64,000 nt of DNA, from positions 62,001 through 126,000 of the forward strand of contig NZ_JAPNLJ010000008.1 in NCBI RefSeq assembly GCF_026627445.1, given 5' to 3'. Both the position numbers and the translations under genes were made by a program. How positions within the stretch are numbered: the first letter of the stretch is position 1; each line of letters opens with the position of its first letter. Of this stretch, positions 52,156 to 60,093 are shown piece by piece. The DNA is from Streptomyces sp. H27-H1. GTDB lineage: Bacteria; Actinomycetota; Actinomycetes; Streptomycetales; Streptomycetaceae. Below the pieces are notes generated by a model. That model was not told where the DNA came from and ran no database searches. It worked only from the letters and a program-made list of their open reading frames with translations.

Positions 52156-53676
52156 ATGGGCAGCACGACCGGTCACCGGCGCAGGACGAGCAAGAAGGCG
52201 AAAGCCGCGGGCGGGACGGCGGTGGCGGTGCTGATCGCCGCTGCCGCCTTCGCGTTCACGGGTACCGCCCAGGCGGCCGCCGTCGGCGCGGTGTACACGA
52301 AGTCGAGCTCCTGGAACGGTGGTTACACCGGCACCTACGTGATCACCAACAACACGAGCCGGACACAGACCGGATGGACCCTGGAGTTCGACCTGCCCGC
52401 GGGCACGACGGTCGCCTCGCTGTGGAACGGCTCGCACACGGTCAGCGGCCGGCACGTCACCGTGAAACCGGCGGCCTGGAACAAGGAGCTGGCCGCCGGA
52501 GCCTCCGTCACGATCGGCTTCGTCACCAGCGGGAGCGGAAATCCCGGAAACCCGGCGGCCTGCCGGATCAACGGGGCGAAGTGCTCGGCGGACCAGGGCC
52601 CGACCCCCCCGCCGGGCGGCCGCCCCACCAGCGCCCCCACCGGCGCGCCGACCACCGCGCCGAGGCCGACGCCGACGGCCGGTACGAGCGCTCCGGTGAC
52701 CCCCACGCCCTCGGGTCAGCCGACCAGGCCCACCCCGCCCACCGCGACCGCCACGGCCCCGCCCGGGACCGGAACCCCGGTCGGCGGCGCACGCTTCGCG
52801 CCCTACGTGGACACCTCCCTGTACCCGGCCTACGACCTGGTCGACACGGCGGCCAGGACCGGCGTCAAGGAGTTCCACCTCGCGTTCATCACCTCCGGCG
52901 GCAGCTGCGCCCCGCTGTGGGGCGGGGTCACCGAGCTCGGAGACGACAAGGTCGCCGCGCAGATCGGTGCGCTGCGGGCCAAGGGCGGGGACGTACGCGT
53001 CTCCTTCGGCGGCGCCGCCGGGCACGAGCTGGCCCTGAACTGCGGATCCGCGAAGGAACTGGCCGCCGCGTACGGCAAGGTCGTCGACCGGTACAGGCTG
53101 ACCAAGGTCGACTTCGACATCGAGGGTGCGGCCCTGCCCGACACCGCCGCCAACACCCGCCGTGCGCAGGCCATCACCCTGCTGCAGACCTCCCACCCGG
53201 GACTGGACGTGGCCTTCACCCTGCCCGTGATGCCGGAGGGCCTCACGCAGCCGGGCGTGGCCCTGCTGGCCGACGCGAAGAAGGCCGGCGTGCGGATCCA
53301 CGGCGTCAACATCATGGCGATGGACTACGGACCCGCCTACAGCGGTGACATGGGCCAGTACGCGATCCAGGCCGCCACGGCCACGCAGGCACAGATCAAG
53401 GGAGTGCTCGGCCTCTCCGACGCGGCGGCCTGGAAGACCGTCGCCGTCACACCGATGATCGGCGTCAACGACGTCACGACCGAGATCTTCACCGTCGCCG
53501 ACGCCGCCCAGCTCGTGGACTTCGCGAGCGCCAAGGGAATCGGCAGGCTGGCGATGTGGTCCGCCACCCGCGACCGGCAGTGCCCGGCCGGGGTCGTGAA
53601 CTACGCGGACGCCACGTGCAGCTCGATCCTCCAGCAGCCCCTGGCCTTCACGAAGGCCTTCGGAGCCCTGCGCTAA
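52156..53676 (+). CDS. Secreted chitinase: CBM2, Pro/Thr linker, GH18
   Basis: 506 residues. Long signal peptide (about 40 residues, basic start, AVAVLIAAAAFAFTGTAQA). Residues 42-145: CBM2-type carbohydrate-binding module (WNGGYTGTYVITNNTSRTQTGWTLEF ... ACRINGAKC). Residues 150-208: Pro/Thr/Ala linker. Residues 212-506: GH18 barrel with FAPYVDTSLYP start, DVRVSFGGAAG and the catalytic VDFDIEGAAL (DxDxE; Glu is the proton donor), later INIMAMDYG. This GH18 subgroup is the bacterial ChiC/D-like type with short insertions. Monocistronic. Confidence 0.93.
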   Translation: MGSTTGHRRRTSKKAKAAGGTAVAVLIAAAAFAFTGTAQAAAVGAVYTKSSSWNGGYTGTYVITNNTSRTQTGWTLEFDLPAGTTVASLWNGSHTVSGRHVTVKPAAWNKELAAGASVTIGFVTSGSGNPGNPAACRINGAKCSADQGPTPPPGGRPTSAPTGAPTTAPRPTPTAGTSAPVTPTPSGQPTRPTPPTATATAPPGTGTPVGGARFAPYVDTSLYPAYDLVDTAARTGVKEFHLAFITSGGSCAPLWGGVTELGDDKVAAQIGALRAKGGDVRVSFGGAAGHELALNCGSAKELAAAYGKVVDRYRLTKVDFDIEGAALPDTAANTRRAQAITLLQTSHPGLDVAFTLPVMPEGLTQPGVALLADAKKAGVRIHGVNIMAMDYGPAYSGDMGQYAIQAATATQAQIKGVLGLSDAAAWKTVAVTPMIGVNDVTTEIFTVADAAQLVDFASAKGIGRLAMWSATRDRQCPAGVVNYADATCSSILQQPLAFTKAFGALR

Positions 53677-53709
53677 CACCGTCCGCCGTCCACCGTCCGC
53701 CGGCCCGGC

Positions 53710-55923
53710 TCAGCGGCTCGTGAGGACGACGAGCCGCTGGGTCGCGCGGGTCATCGCCACATAGCGGTCGACGGCGCCTTCGACGCCCTCCCCGAAGGTC
53801 TCCGGGTCGATGAGTACGACCAGGTCGAATTCGAGTCCCTTCGACAGCGCGGGAGTCAGCGACCGGACACGGGCGGTCTCCGGGAGGGCGGCGCGGCCGG
53901 GGTCGTCGGCGGCGATGACGCAGGCGACCCCTTCGGCCTGCGAGCCGAGCCAGTCGTCGAGGACCGCGGCCAGATCCGCGACGCCGCCGTAGGTCACGGG
54001 GATCCCGCTGCTGCGGACGGAGACCGGCACGTTCGCGTCGGGGAGCGCGGTGCGAATGGCCGGCTCGGCCTCCGCCATGACCTCTGCCGGCGTGCGGTAG
54101 TTGACGCTCAGGGAGGCCACGGTGATCCGGTCGAGCCCGGCCCGTTCGAGCCGCTCCCGCCACGACTCCGTGAACCCGTGCCGGGCCTGGGCGCGGTCGC
54201 CGACGATCGTGAAGCTCCGGGACGGGCAGCGGGCCAGCAGCATCTGCCACTCGGCGTCGGTCAGTTCCTGCGCCTCGTCCACGATGATGTGCGCGAACGG
54301 GCCTGCGAGCAGGTCCGGTTCGGCGCCGGGCAGCGCGTCCCCGTCGATCAGGGCATCTTGGATGTCCTGTCCGCGCAGCATCCCCACCGCGCCCTCGCTC
54401 TCGTCGATCTCGGTGTCCTGCAGCAGCCGGTCCACGACATCGGACCTGCGCGCCCGCTCGGCGGCGACGGCGGCCTCGTGCCGGCGTCTGCGTACGGAGG
54501 CTTCGGCGTCGCCGAGCCGCTGCCGGGCCGCGTCCAGGAGCGGGAGGTCCGAGACCGTCCAGGCCTGGGCGTCCGCGCGCTGCAGGAGGGACACGTCGTC
54601 GGGGCCCAGCCACGGAGCGCACTTGCGCAGGTAGGCGGGCACCGACCACAGGTCTGCGACGAGCTCGCCCGCATCGAGCATCGGCCACGCGCGGTTGAGG
54701 GCGGTGATCAGGTCCCGGTCCTGCAGCAGCGACCTGCGGAGGAGGTGGGGCGGGACGTCGGCGTCGTCCTTCTCCGTCAGGATCGTCACCAGCTCCTCCC
54801 GGATCTGGTCGCGCGCCTCGTTGTGCGGGGTGCCCGGCTCCACCGACTCGAAGGCGGCCGCCCAGTCGTCGGCGCTCAGCCAGACGTCGGACCAGTGGCT
54901 GGAGACCGTCATTCCCTCGGTCGGCGGCTCCTCGTATATCCGCACGGCCGCCTCGATCGCCTTCACCAGGTCCGCGGAGGACTTGAGGAGGGCCGCGCGC
55001 GGGTCGGCCTCGGCCGGCGCTGCGGCTCCCTCGGCGACGAGGTCGCGCAGGGTGCAGGTCTGCACTCCCTCCTCGCCGAGGCTGGGCAGCACGTCCGAGA
55101 CGTAGGCCAGGTAGGGCTGGTGCGGACCGACGAACAGCACGCCGCCCCGGCGGTGACCGAGCCGGGGATCGGAGTAGAGCAGGTGGGCGGTGCGGTGCAG
55201 CGCGACGACGGTCTTGCCCGTACCCGGGCCGCCGTCGACGACGAGGGCGCCCCGGGATCCCGCCCGGATGATGGCATCCTGATCCGCCTGGATGGTGGCG
55301 AGCACGTCGCGCATCCGGGCCGACCGGTTGCCGCCCAGGCTCGCGATGAAGGCGGACTGGTCGTCGAGCGCGGCGTGGCCTTCGAGCCCGTCGGTGCGGA
55401 ACACCTCGTCCCAGTAGTCGCTGATCCGGCCGCGGGTCCACCGGTAGCGGCGACGGCTCGCCAGTCCCATCGGGGCGGCGTGCGTCGCGGCGAAGAACGG
55501 CTCGGCCGCCGGGGAGCGCCAGTCCAGCAGCAGCCGGTCCCCGGTGCTGTCGGTGAGGCCGAGGCGCCCGATGTACACGGGCTCGGAGCCGTCGGCGGGG
55601 ACGACGCGGCCCAGGCACAGGTCCAGCCCGAAGCGCCGCAGGGTGCGCAGCCGGCCGGTCAGGCGGTGGATCTCCGCATCGCGGTCCATCGCCTCCCGGC
55701 CGATACCGCCGGGCGCCTTGCGCGTGGCCTCCAGGCGGTCGGACAGTTCGGCGATCGTCTGCTCCAGGCAGTGTGAAATGGCCGCGAAATGCCGCTCGTC
55801 GCCGTCGATCAGGGCCTGGTCGGCCTTGGGGGAGAGGTGGTCGGGAAGATCGAACGCCCTGGTGGAGGTCGCCATCGACCCGACGGAACCGTGTGATCCA
55901 TGAGCAGACATATCGGCACGCAC
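53710..55923 (-). CDS. helR: RNA polymerase recycling ATPase HelR
   Basis: 737 residues. The opening FDLPDHLSPKADQALIDGDERHF, GLDLCLGRVV, LLDWRSPAAEPFFAATHA and MGLASRRRYRWTRGRISDYWDEVF are characteristic of Streptomyces HelR. Walker A GGPGTGKT is at residues 231-238; [34 protein letters not shown] and [16 protein letters not shown] follow; MTRATQRLVVLTSR ends the protein. HelR dislodges rifamycins from RNA polymerase and confers resistance. I place the start at GTG 55923 because AGGAGAG is 9 nt upstream; the ATG at 55875 also begins a conserved stretch but has no ribosome binding site. A rifamycin-associated element lies 60 bp upstream. Confidence 0.93.
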   Translation of the reverse strand: MRADMSAHGSHGSVGSMATSTRAFDLPDHLSPKADQALIDGDERHFAAISHCLEQTIAELSDRLEATRKAPGGIGREAMDRDAEIHRLTGRLRTLRRFGLDLCLGRVVPADGSEPVYIGRLGLTDSTGDRLLLDWRSPAAEPFFAATHAAPMGLASRRRYRWTRGRISDYWDEVFRTDGLEGHAALDDQSAFIASLGGNRSARMRDVLATIQADQDAIIRAGSRGALVVDGGPGTGKTVVALHRTAHLLYSDPRLGHRRGGVLFVGPHQPYLAYVSDVLPSLGEEGVQTCTLRDLVAEGAAAPAEADPRAALLKSSADLVKAIEAAVRIYEEPPTEGMTVSSHWSDVWLSADDWAAAFESVEPGTPHNEARDQIREELVTILTEKDDADVPPHLLRRSLLQDRDLITALNRAWPMLDAGELVADLWSVPAYLRKCAPWLGPDDVSLLQRADAQAWTVSDLPLLDAARQRLGDAEASVRRRRHEAAVAAERARRSDVVDRLLQDTEIDESEGAVGMLRGQDIQDALIDGDALPGAEPDLLAGPFAHIIVDEAQELTDAEWQMLLARCPSRSFTIVGDRAQARHGFTESWRERLERAGLDRITVASLSVNYRTPAEVMAEAEPAIRTALPDANVPVSVRSSGIPVTYGGVADLAAVLDDWLGSQAEGVACVIAADDPGRAALPETARVRSLTPALSKGLEFDLVVLIDPETFGEGVEGAVDRYVAMTRATQRLVVLTSR

Positions 55924-55982
55924 TGAGTGAATCTCTCCTTTTCGGCAGGTTCTGGCCTCGGTCCGCGATTTTGCACCAGGAA

Positions 55983-56005
55983 GGGGGCCTTGCCGCAAGC
56001 CCCCC
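55983..56005 (-). promoter_or_regulatory. Rifamycin-associated element (RAE) of helR
   Basis: On the minus strand the sequence reads GGGGGG-CTTGC-G-GCAAG-GCCCCC, a near-perfect palindrome of the type found upstream of rifamycin-inducible resistance genes including helR. It lies 60 bp before the helR start. The AT-rich CATATACAACATATAG just upstream of it on the minus strand (about 56012-56030) is a likely promoter part. Identification rests on my memory of the element plus position; the symmetry is seen directly. Confidence 0.8.
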
Positions 56006-56097
56006 GGTGCGCTATATGTTGTATATGGCAAGGAGTGCGCGCTCCTCCACGCCTCTGCTCCATCACCAGCCCGCTGAGGCCTGGTTACAGTACGGCC

Positions 56098-57165
56098 ATG
56101 ACTCCCGCGCCCTCCCCACCCGTGCAGACCGCCGTGGTTTCCGAGCCCGTGGCCGTTGACATCGTGCGGCCGGCGCCCGCCCATGTGGTGGCGGTACTGG
56201 CCTTCGACGGGATGGCGCCTTTCGAACTGGGCGTGGTCGTCGAGGTGTTCGGCCTTTCCCGGCCCGAGCTCGGGGACCTGCCCTGGTACGACCTGCGAGT
56301 CTGCTCGGCCGAGCCCGGCCGGGACCTTCGCGTGGTGGGCGGGTTCACGCTCCGCGCCGAGCACGGGCTCGACGCGCTCACGGCCGCGGACACCGTGATC
56401 ATCCCCGGAGTCTCCCCGGCGGGCGGCGCCATCGCGCCCTCGCTCGTCGAGGCCCTGCTCGAGGCCCATGCCCGGGGTGCGCGCCTGGTGTCCATCTGCT
56501 CGGGCGCCTTCGCGCTCGCCGCGACCGGCCTCCTCGACGGCCGCCGGGCCACCACCCACTGGCGCTACGCCCGCACCCTCGCCGAACGCCATCCCGGCAT
56601 CGAGGTCGACCCGGACGTCCTCTACGTCGACAACGGCGACGTGCTGACCAGCGCGGGCAGCGCCGCAGGCATCGACCTCTGCCTCTACCTGGTCCGCGCC
56701 GACCACGGCGCCGCCGTCGCCAACACCGTGGCCCGCCGCTTCGTCGTGCCACCCCACCGCGAGGGCGGACAGGCCCAGTTCATCGAGGCGGCGGTCGGCG
56801 AGATAGGCCCCGACGGCGCCGACGACGGCATCTCCCGGAGCATGGCCTGGGCCCTTCAGCGCCTGTACAGCCCGCTCTCGGTGCCGGCCCTGGCCCGCGC
56901 GGCGAACATGTCGGAACGTTCCTTCCTGCGCCACTTCACCCGCCGCAACGGTGTGAGCCCGATCCGCTGGGTGCTCTCCCAGCGGATCGCCGCCAGCCTG
57001 CCGTTGCTGGAGTCGGGCGAGGGAACGGTCGACGAGGTGGCCGCAGCGGTCGGCTTCGATTCCACCGCGACCTACCGGCACCACTTCACGCGGCAGATGC
57101 GGACCACGCCGACGGCCTACCGGAAGGCGTTCGTGCGCGCCGCCCCGCGGCTGGCGGGATCTTGA
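56098..57165 (+). CDS. GlxA-family transcriptional regulator (DJ-1/PfpI + AraC)
   Basis: 355 residues. N-terminal DJ-1/PfpI-like domain (residues 28-195) with IPGVSPAGG and LVSICSGAFALAATGLLDGRRATTHW (the Cys-containing nucleophile-elbow-like site), and a C-terminal AraC double HTH (about 240-345): SVPALARAANMSERSFLRHFTRRNGVSPIRWV, VDEVAAAVGFDSTATYRHHF. TACAGT at 56086-56091 ends 6 bp before the ATG, so the mRNA is probably leaderless. Genes of this type often stand beside a rhodanese-like gene, as here. Confidence 0.92.
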   Translation: MTPAPSPPVQTAVVSEPVAVDIVRPAPAHVVAVLAFDGMAPFELGVVVEVFGLSRPELGDLPWYDLRVCSAEPGRDLRVVGGFTLRAEHGLDALTAADTVIIPGVSPAGGAIAPSLVEALLEAHARGARLVSICSGAFALAATGLLDGRRATTHWRYARTLAERHPGIEVDPDVLYVDNGDVLTSAGSAAGIDLCLYLVRADHGAAVANTVARRFVVPPHREGGQAQFIEAAVGEIGPDGADDGISRSMAWALQRLYSPLSVPALARAANMSERSFLRHFTRRNGVSPIRWVLSQRIAASLPLLESGEGTVDEVAAAVGFDSTATYRHHFTRQMRTTPTAYRKAFVRAAPRLAGS

Positions 57166-57192
57166 CGAGTGGAGGCGTTTACGCCACTCGTC
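57164..57192 (+). promoter_or_regulatory. Inverted repeat between glxA-type regulator and rhodanese gene
   Basis: GACGAGTGG (57164-57172) and CCACTCGTC (57184-57192) are perfect 9-bp arms around an 11-nt centre. The left arm overlaps the regulator's stop codon; the repeat is about 100 bp before the rhodanese start. It could be the regulator's operator or a terminator without T-run. Confidence 0.5.
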
Positions 57193-57288
57193 GCGCGGGC
57201 GGCCGGCGCAGAGGATGGAGTCATCGCCGCAAGGGAGTCCACCCGGCCGGCGAACCCCTGATCTTCGCCCCGCACAAGGAGTTCCCCG

Positions 57289-57786
57289 ATGTCCGCGACG
57301 CTCTCCTCCACCGTTTCGCCTGAGATCACCAGCGCCGTCCTCTCCGTCCCGGCCGCCGCGCCGGACCTCGCGGCGGCCCACTACGCCGCCCGGCTCGCCT
57401 TCGAGGCGGACGTCTCGGACGTACGGGCCGACCTGCTCTCCGGTGTCCCGGGTCTGGTGGTCGTCGACTCCCGCAGCGACGCGGCCTGGGACCAGGGCCA
57501 CATTCCGGGTGCCCTGCACCTTCCGACGGCGCGGATCGCGGAGCTGGCGCCCTCGCTGATCGACCCGGCGCTGACGGTGGTCACGTACTGCTGGGGCCCC
57601 GGCTGCAACGGCGCCACGCGTGCGGCGCTCGCCTTCGCCCGCCTCGGCTACCAGGTGAAGGAGATGCTCGGCGGGTTCGAGTACTGGGTCCGCGAGGGCT
57701 TCGCCTTCGAGACCGCCCAGGGCACCGACCAGCGCGCGGTCGACGATCTGACCGCACCGCGCTCCGGCATCTCCTGCGCCTGCTGA
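57289..57786 (+). CDS. Rhodanese-like sulfurtransferase
   Basis: 165 residues, single rhodanese domain (about residues 35-145): LVVVDSRSDAAWDQGHIPGALHLP and the active-site loop around VTYCWGPGCNGAT with Cys101 as nucleophile. The CWGPGCNGA loop is that of a rhodanese group usually found beside GlxA-type regulators. A C-terminal SGISCAC adds two more cysteines. AAGGAG lies 8 nt before the ATG. Transfers sulfane sulfur; physiological acceptor unknown. Confidence 0.92.
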   Translation: MSATLSSTVSPEITSAVLSVPAAAPDLAAAHYAARLAFEADVSDVRADLLSGVPGLVVVDSRSDAAWDQGHIPGALHLPTARIAELAPSLIDPALTVVTYCWGPGCNGATRAALAFARLGYQVKEMLGGFEYWVREGFAFETAQGTDQRAVDDLTAPRSGISCAC

Positions 57787-57817
57787 ACGCTGTGCGGCGG
57801 TGTGCGGCGGCGCGACC

Positions 57818-58642
57818 TCAGACCGCCAGTGCCGTGGTGATCACCAGGGGAGGTTTCGCCCGCTCCGCCGACCACGTACGGCCGGCGGCGAGGTCCGGGT
57901 CGACGAGGCCGGGGACGCCGAGGGCCTCGTCCACGGTAGGGCGCTGCTGTACGACGTTCGCGAACCCGGCCCGCTCCAGCAGGGGCGGGTAGAAATCCAC
58001 GGGCCAGGCATGGTTGGGCATCACCTGCCAGCTGCCGTCCGTGCGCCGGAGCCGTACGGGCAGCTCGTCGCCCGGGCCGTACTGCCCGCCCGCCTCGCCG
58101 ATGCGCAGCGAGGCGTACTCCGTCCCGCTGCACGCGGGATCGGTGGCCAGCAGGACGAAGGGGCGGCCGGGGCGCAGGAGTCGGCGGACTTCGCGGAACA
58201 CCGCGAGCATCGCCTCCGCGGTGGGCAGGGAGGCCAGTACGTGATTGCACATCACCGCGTCGGCGCCGCCGTCCGCCAGGCAAGCCGTCCGCCCGTCCGT
58301 GACCAGGTGGTATTCGGCGACCGCCGTCCCGGAGCCGCGGGCCAGGGCGAGCATTTCGGGGGAGGTGTCCACGCCCAGCACCTTCGCTCCGAGCAGCCGG
58401 GCCCCGTGGTCGGCCACCTTGCCCGGCCCGCATCCGTAGTCCACGAGGACGGATCCGCTGTCCACCCACCGGGCCAGGGTCCGGAACACGAAGGGGTACC
58501 CGAGCAGCCAGTCCGTGGCCGCCTCCACGGCGGCGAAGGCCTGTGCGCCCTCGGGCCCGGACCAGGCGACGGGCTCCGCACCGCCGCCACGGCCCTCACC
58601 GCTCGTCCGGGCCCGTCCGCTTCCCTCCGGCCAGTCGCTCAC
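57818..58642 (-). CDS. SAM-dependent class I methyltransferase
   Basis: 274 residues. Motif I VLVDYGCGPGKVADHGARLLG, motif II region VLGVDTSPEMLALAR, ADAVMCNHVLASLPTAEAMLAVFREVRRLLRPGRPFVLLATDP (motifs III-IV). Substrate unknown; the N-terminal 45 residues (WPEGSGRARTSGEGRGGGAEPV) are low-complexity. I chose GTG 58642; a GTG three codons earlier is possible. Converges with the rhodanese gene. Confidence 0.88.
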   Translation of the reverse strand: MSDWPEGSGRARTSGEGRGGGAEPVAWSGPEGAQAFAAVEAATDWLLGYPFVFRTLARWVDSGSVLVDYGCGPGKVADHGARLLGAKVLGVDTSPEMLALARGSGTAVAEYHLVTDGRTACLADGGADAVMCNHVLASLPTAEAMLAVFREVRRLLRPGRPFVLLATDPACSGTEYASLRIGEAGGQYGPGDELPVRLRRTDGSWQVMPNHAWPVDFYPPLLERAGFANVVQQRPTVDEALGVPGLVDPDLAAGRTWSAERAKPPLVITTALAV

Positions 58643-58677
58643 ACTTCCCACTATCAGGCCGCGGCGGCCCGCCTGCA

Positions 58678-59049
58678 TCACTCCGGGCCGCGGCGCCCGC
58701 GCGCATCCCGTTCCGCCGCCTCGGCGATCCGCTTGACGCCCGCCAGCCGTCGGTCCCAGTCGGCGGCGAGGGTGGCCATCCACCGGGCCGTCGCGTCCAG
58801 GGCCGCGGGCCGCACGGTGTACCGGACCTCGCGGCCGACCCGGCTGCCGGAAACCAGCCCGGCGGCGTCCAGGACGGCGAGGTGCTTGACCACCGCCTGC
58901 CGGGAGACGGGCAGTCCCTCGGCAAGGGTGGTCGCGGTGACCTCGCCGTGAGCGGCGAGCAGCCCCAGGAGCCTGCGCCGGGTCGGGTCTGCCAGCGCGA
59001 CGAGGACGTGGTCGACGGCCTCGTCGGCGCCGGGGTGTTCCTCGCTCAC
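58678..59049 (-). CDS. ArsR-family winged-helix regulator
   Basis: 123 residues. HTH_20/ArsR domain: HVLVALADPTRRRLLGLLAAHGEVTATTLAEGLPVSRQAVVKHLAVLDAAGLV, then the wing GREVRYTVRP. No Cys metal site, so it belongs to the non-metal group that pairs with SRPBCC/AHSA1 genes. Its GTG overlaps the SRPBCC stop (GTGA), an unusually tight pairing that makes the two one transcription unit. Probable operator: the palindromes upstream of the SRPBCC gene. Confidence 0.92.
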   Translation of the reverse strand: MSEEHPGADEAVDHVLVALADPTRRRLLGLLAAHGEVTATTLAEGLPVSRQAVVKHLAVLDAAGLVSGSRVGREVRYTVRPAALDATARWMATLAADWDRRLAGVKRIAEAAERDARGRRGPE

Positions 59050-59492
59050 GCGGCCGGTCGTTCGGCGCGCTTCCTGAAGGCGTCCAGTACCTGCGGCCAG
59101 CCGCCCGTGTTGTCCTTCAGCGCCTTGCCGCGCAGTTCCTCGGACCCGGCCAGGGCCGCGAACCCGCTCTCCACGACGCGAAGCCGCGTCTTGTCGCCCT
59201 CGCGGCTCAGCGTGAACTCCACCAGGGTGCTGTTGTCCGCGCGCAGCTCCTGCCCGGGGAAGGCGCTGGCCCACCGGTACGCCAGGTAGGTCGGCGGCTC
59301 GACCTTCTCCACCCGCACCGGGAAGTCGCCGTACTCGCTGTTCCTCGCCACGATCGACTCGCCCTCCTTCGCCACCGTGCCGGCCAGGCTCCCCTCGTCG
59401 GCCACCCAGAAACCGGGTTCGGCCACCAGGGGCCAGACCCGCTCCAGGGGCGCCTCGATCAGGGTGTCGCGTTCGATCCGGTCCGCGTTCAT
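59046..59492 (-). CDS. SRPBCC/AHSA1-domain protein
   Basis: 148 residues. Opening RIERDTLIEAPLERVWPLVAEPGFW and closing GGWPQVLDAFRKRAER are typical of the activator of Hsp90 ATPase homologue 1-like group, a hydrophobic-cavity fold binding lipids or polyketides. GAAGGAG precedes the ATG. First gene of the ArsR unit, divergent from the DUF1801 gene. Confidence 0.92.
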   Translation of the reverse strand: MNADRIERDTLIEAPLERVWPLVAEPGFWVADEGSLAGTVAKEGESIVARNSEYGDFPVRVEKVEPPTYLAYRWASAFPGQELRADNSTLVEFTLSREGDKTRLRVVESGFAALAGSEELRGKALKDNTGGWPQVLDAFRKRAERPAA

Positions 59493-59519
59493 CAGGACTC
59501 CTTCGTCGGAGGTCATTGA

Positions 59520-59574
59520 GTGCAACTCCAGAGTTGCACCTCGATCGCCGTTGCGCAACCGTAGGGTTGCGCAA
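59520..59574. promoter_or_regulatory. Two perfect palindromes between divergent SRPBCC-arsR and DUF1801 genes
   Basis: GTGCAACTC-CA-GAGTTGCAC (59520-59539) and TTGCGCAACC-GTAG-GGTTGCGCAA (59551-59574). They share the GCAAC/GTTGC half-site, and their dyad centres are about 33 bp apart, three helical turns, so two ArsR dimers could bind on one face. Located directly in the bidirectional promoter region. Confidence 0.75.
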
Positions 59575-59609
59575 TGGCGGACGGCGAGGGTTCGCCTACG
59601 CTCGGGTCC

Positions 59610-59975
59610 ATGGTGCAGAGCCAAGCGAAAGACGTGGACGCCTACCTCGCCGAGGTCCCCGGGGAGCGCAGGGCGGCACTGACCCGGCTGCGTGAGCTGT
59701 GCCGTGCCGAGCTACGGGGATTCACCGAAGTCATGGCGTACGGGATGCCCGTCTACGAACGGGAGGGCGTCGAGGAAATCGGCTTCGCGAGCCAGAAGCA
59801 GTACATCTCCTTCTACCTGATGCGCGCCGATGTCCGTGAAGCCTTCGAGGACCGGCTGGCGGGACAGGACATGGGCAAGGGCTGCCTGCGCTTCCGCAGG
59901 CCGGAGAGGATCGACTTCGCGCTCCTGACGGACCTGCTGCGCGCCACGGCGGCCGGTCGAGGCAAGGTCTGCTGA
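59610..59975 (+). CDS. DUF1801-domain protein
   Basis: 121 residues. DVDAYLAEVPGERRAALTRLRELCRAELRGFTEVMAYGMPVYE followed by FASQKQYISFYLM and GCLRFRRPERID is the YdhG/DUF1801 pattern, a small fold of unknown biochemical role. ATG 59610 lies 7 bp after TACGCT (59597-59602), which suggests a leaderless mRNA; the in-frame ATG at 59574 overlaps the palindrome and has no ribosome binding site. Likely co-regulated with the divergent ArsR unit. Confidence 0.85.
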   Translation: MVQSQAKDVDAYLAEVPGERRAALTRLRELCRAELRGFTEVMAYGMPVYEREGVEEIGFASQKQYISFYLMRADVREAFEDRLAGQDMGKGCLRFRRPERIDFALLTDLLRATAAGRGKVC

Positions 59976-60093
59976 ACCGCTGCGGCCCGAGGCGCTCTTT
60001 GCGGCACGGGAGAATTCGGCGTGCGCACGCTGTCACAACCGTCGGCCGGCCGGTGTCTTGTGTCCGAACCCCGAAGCGAAGGAGACGGACACC

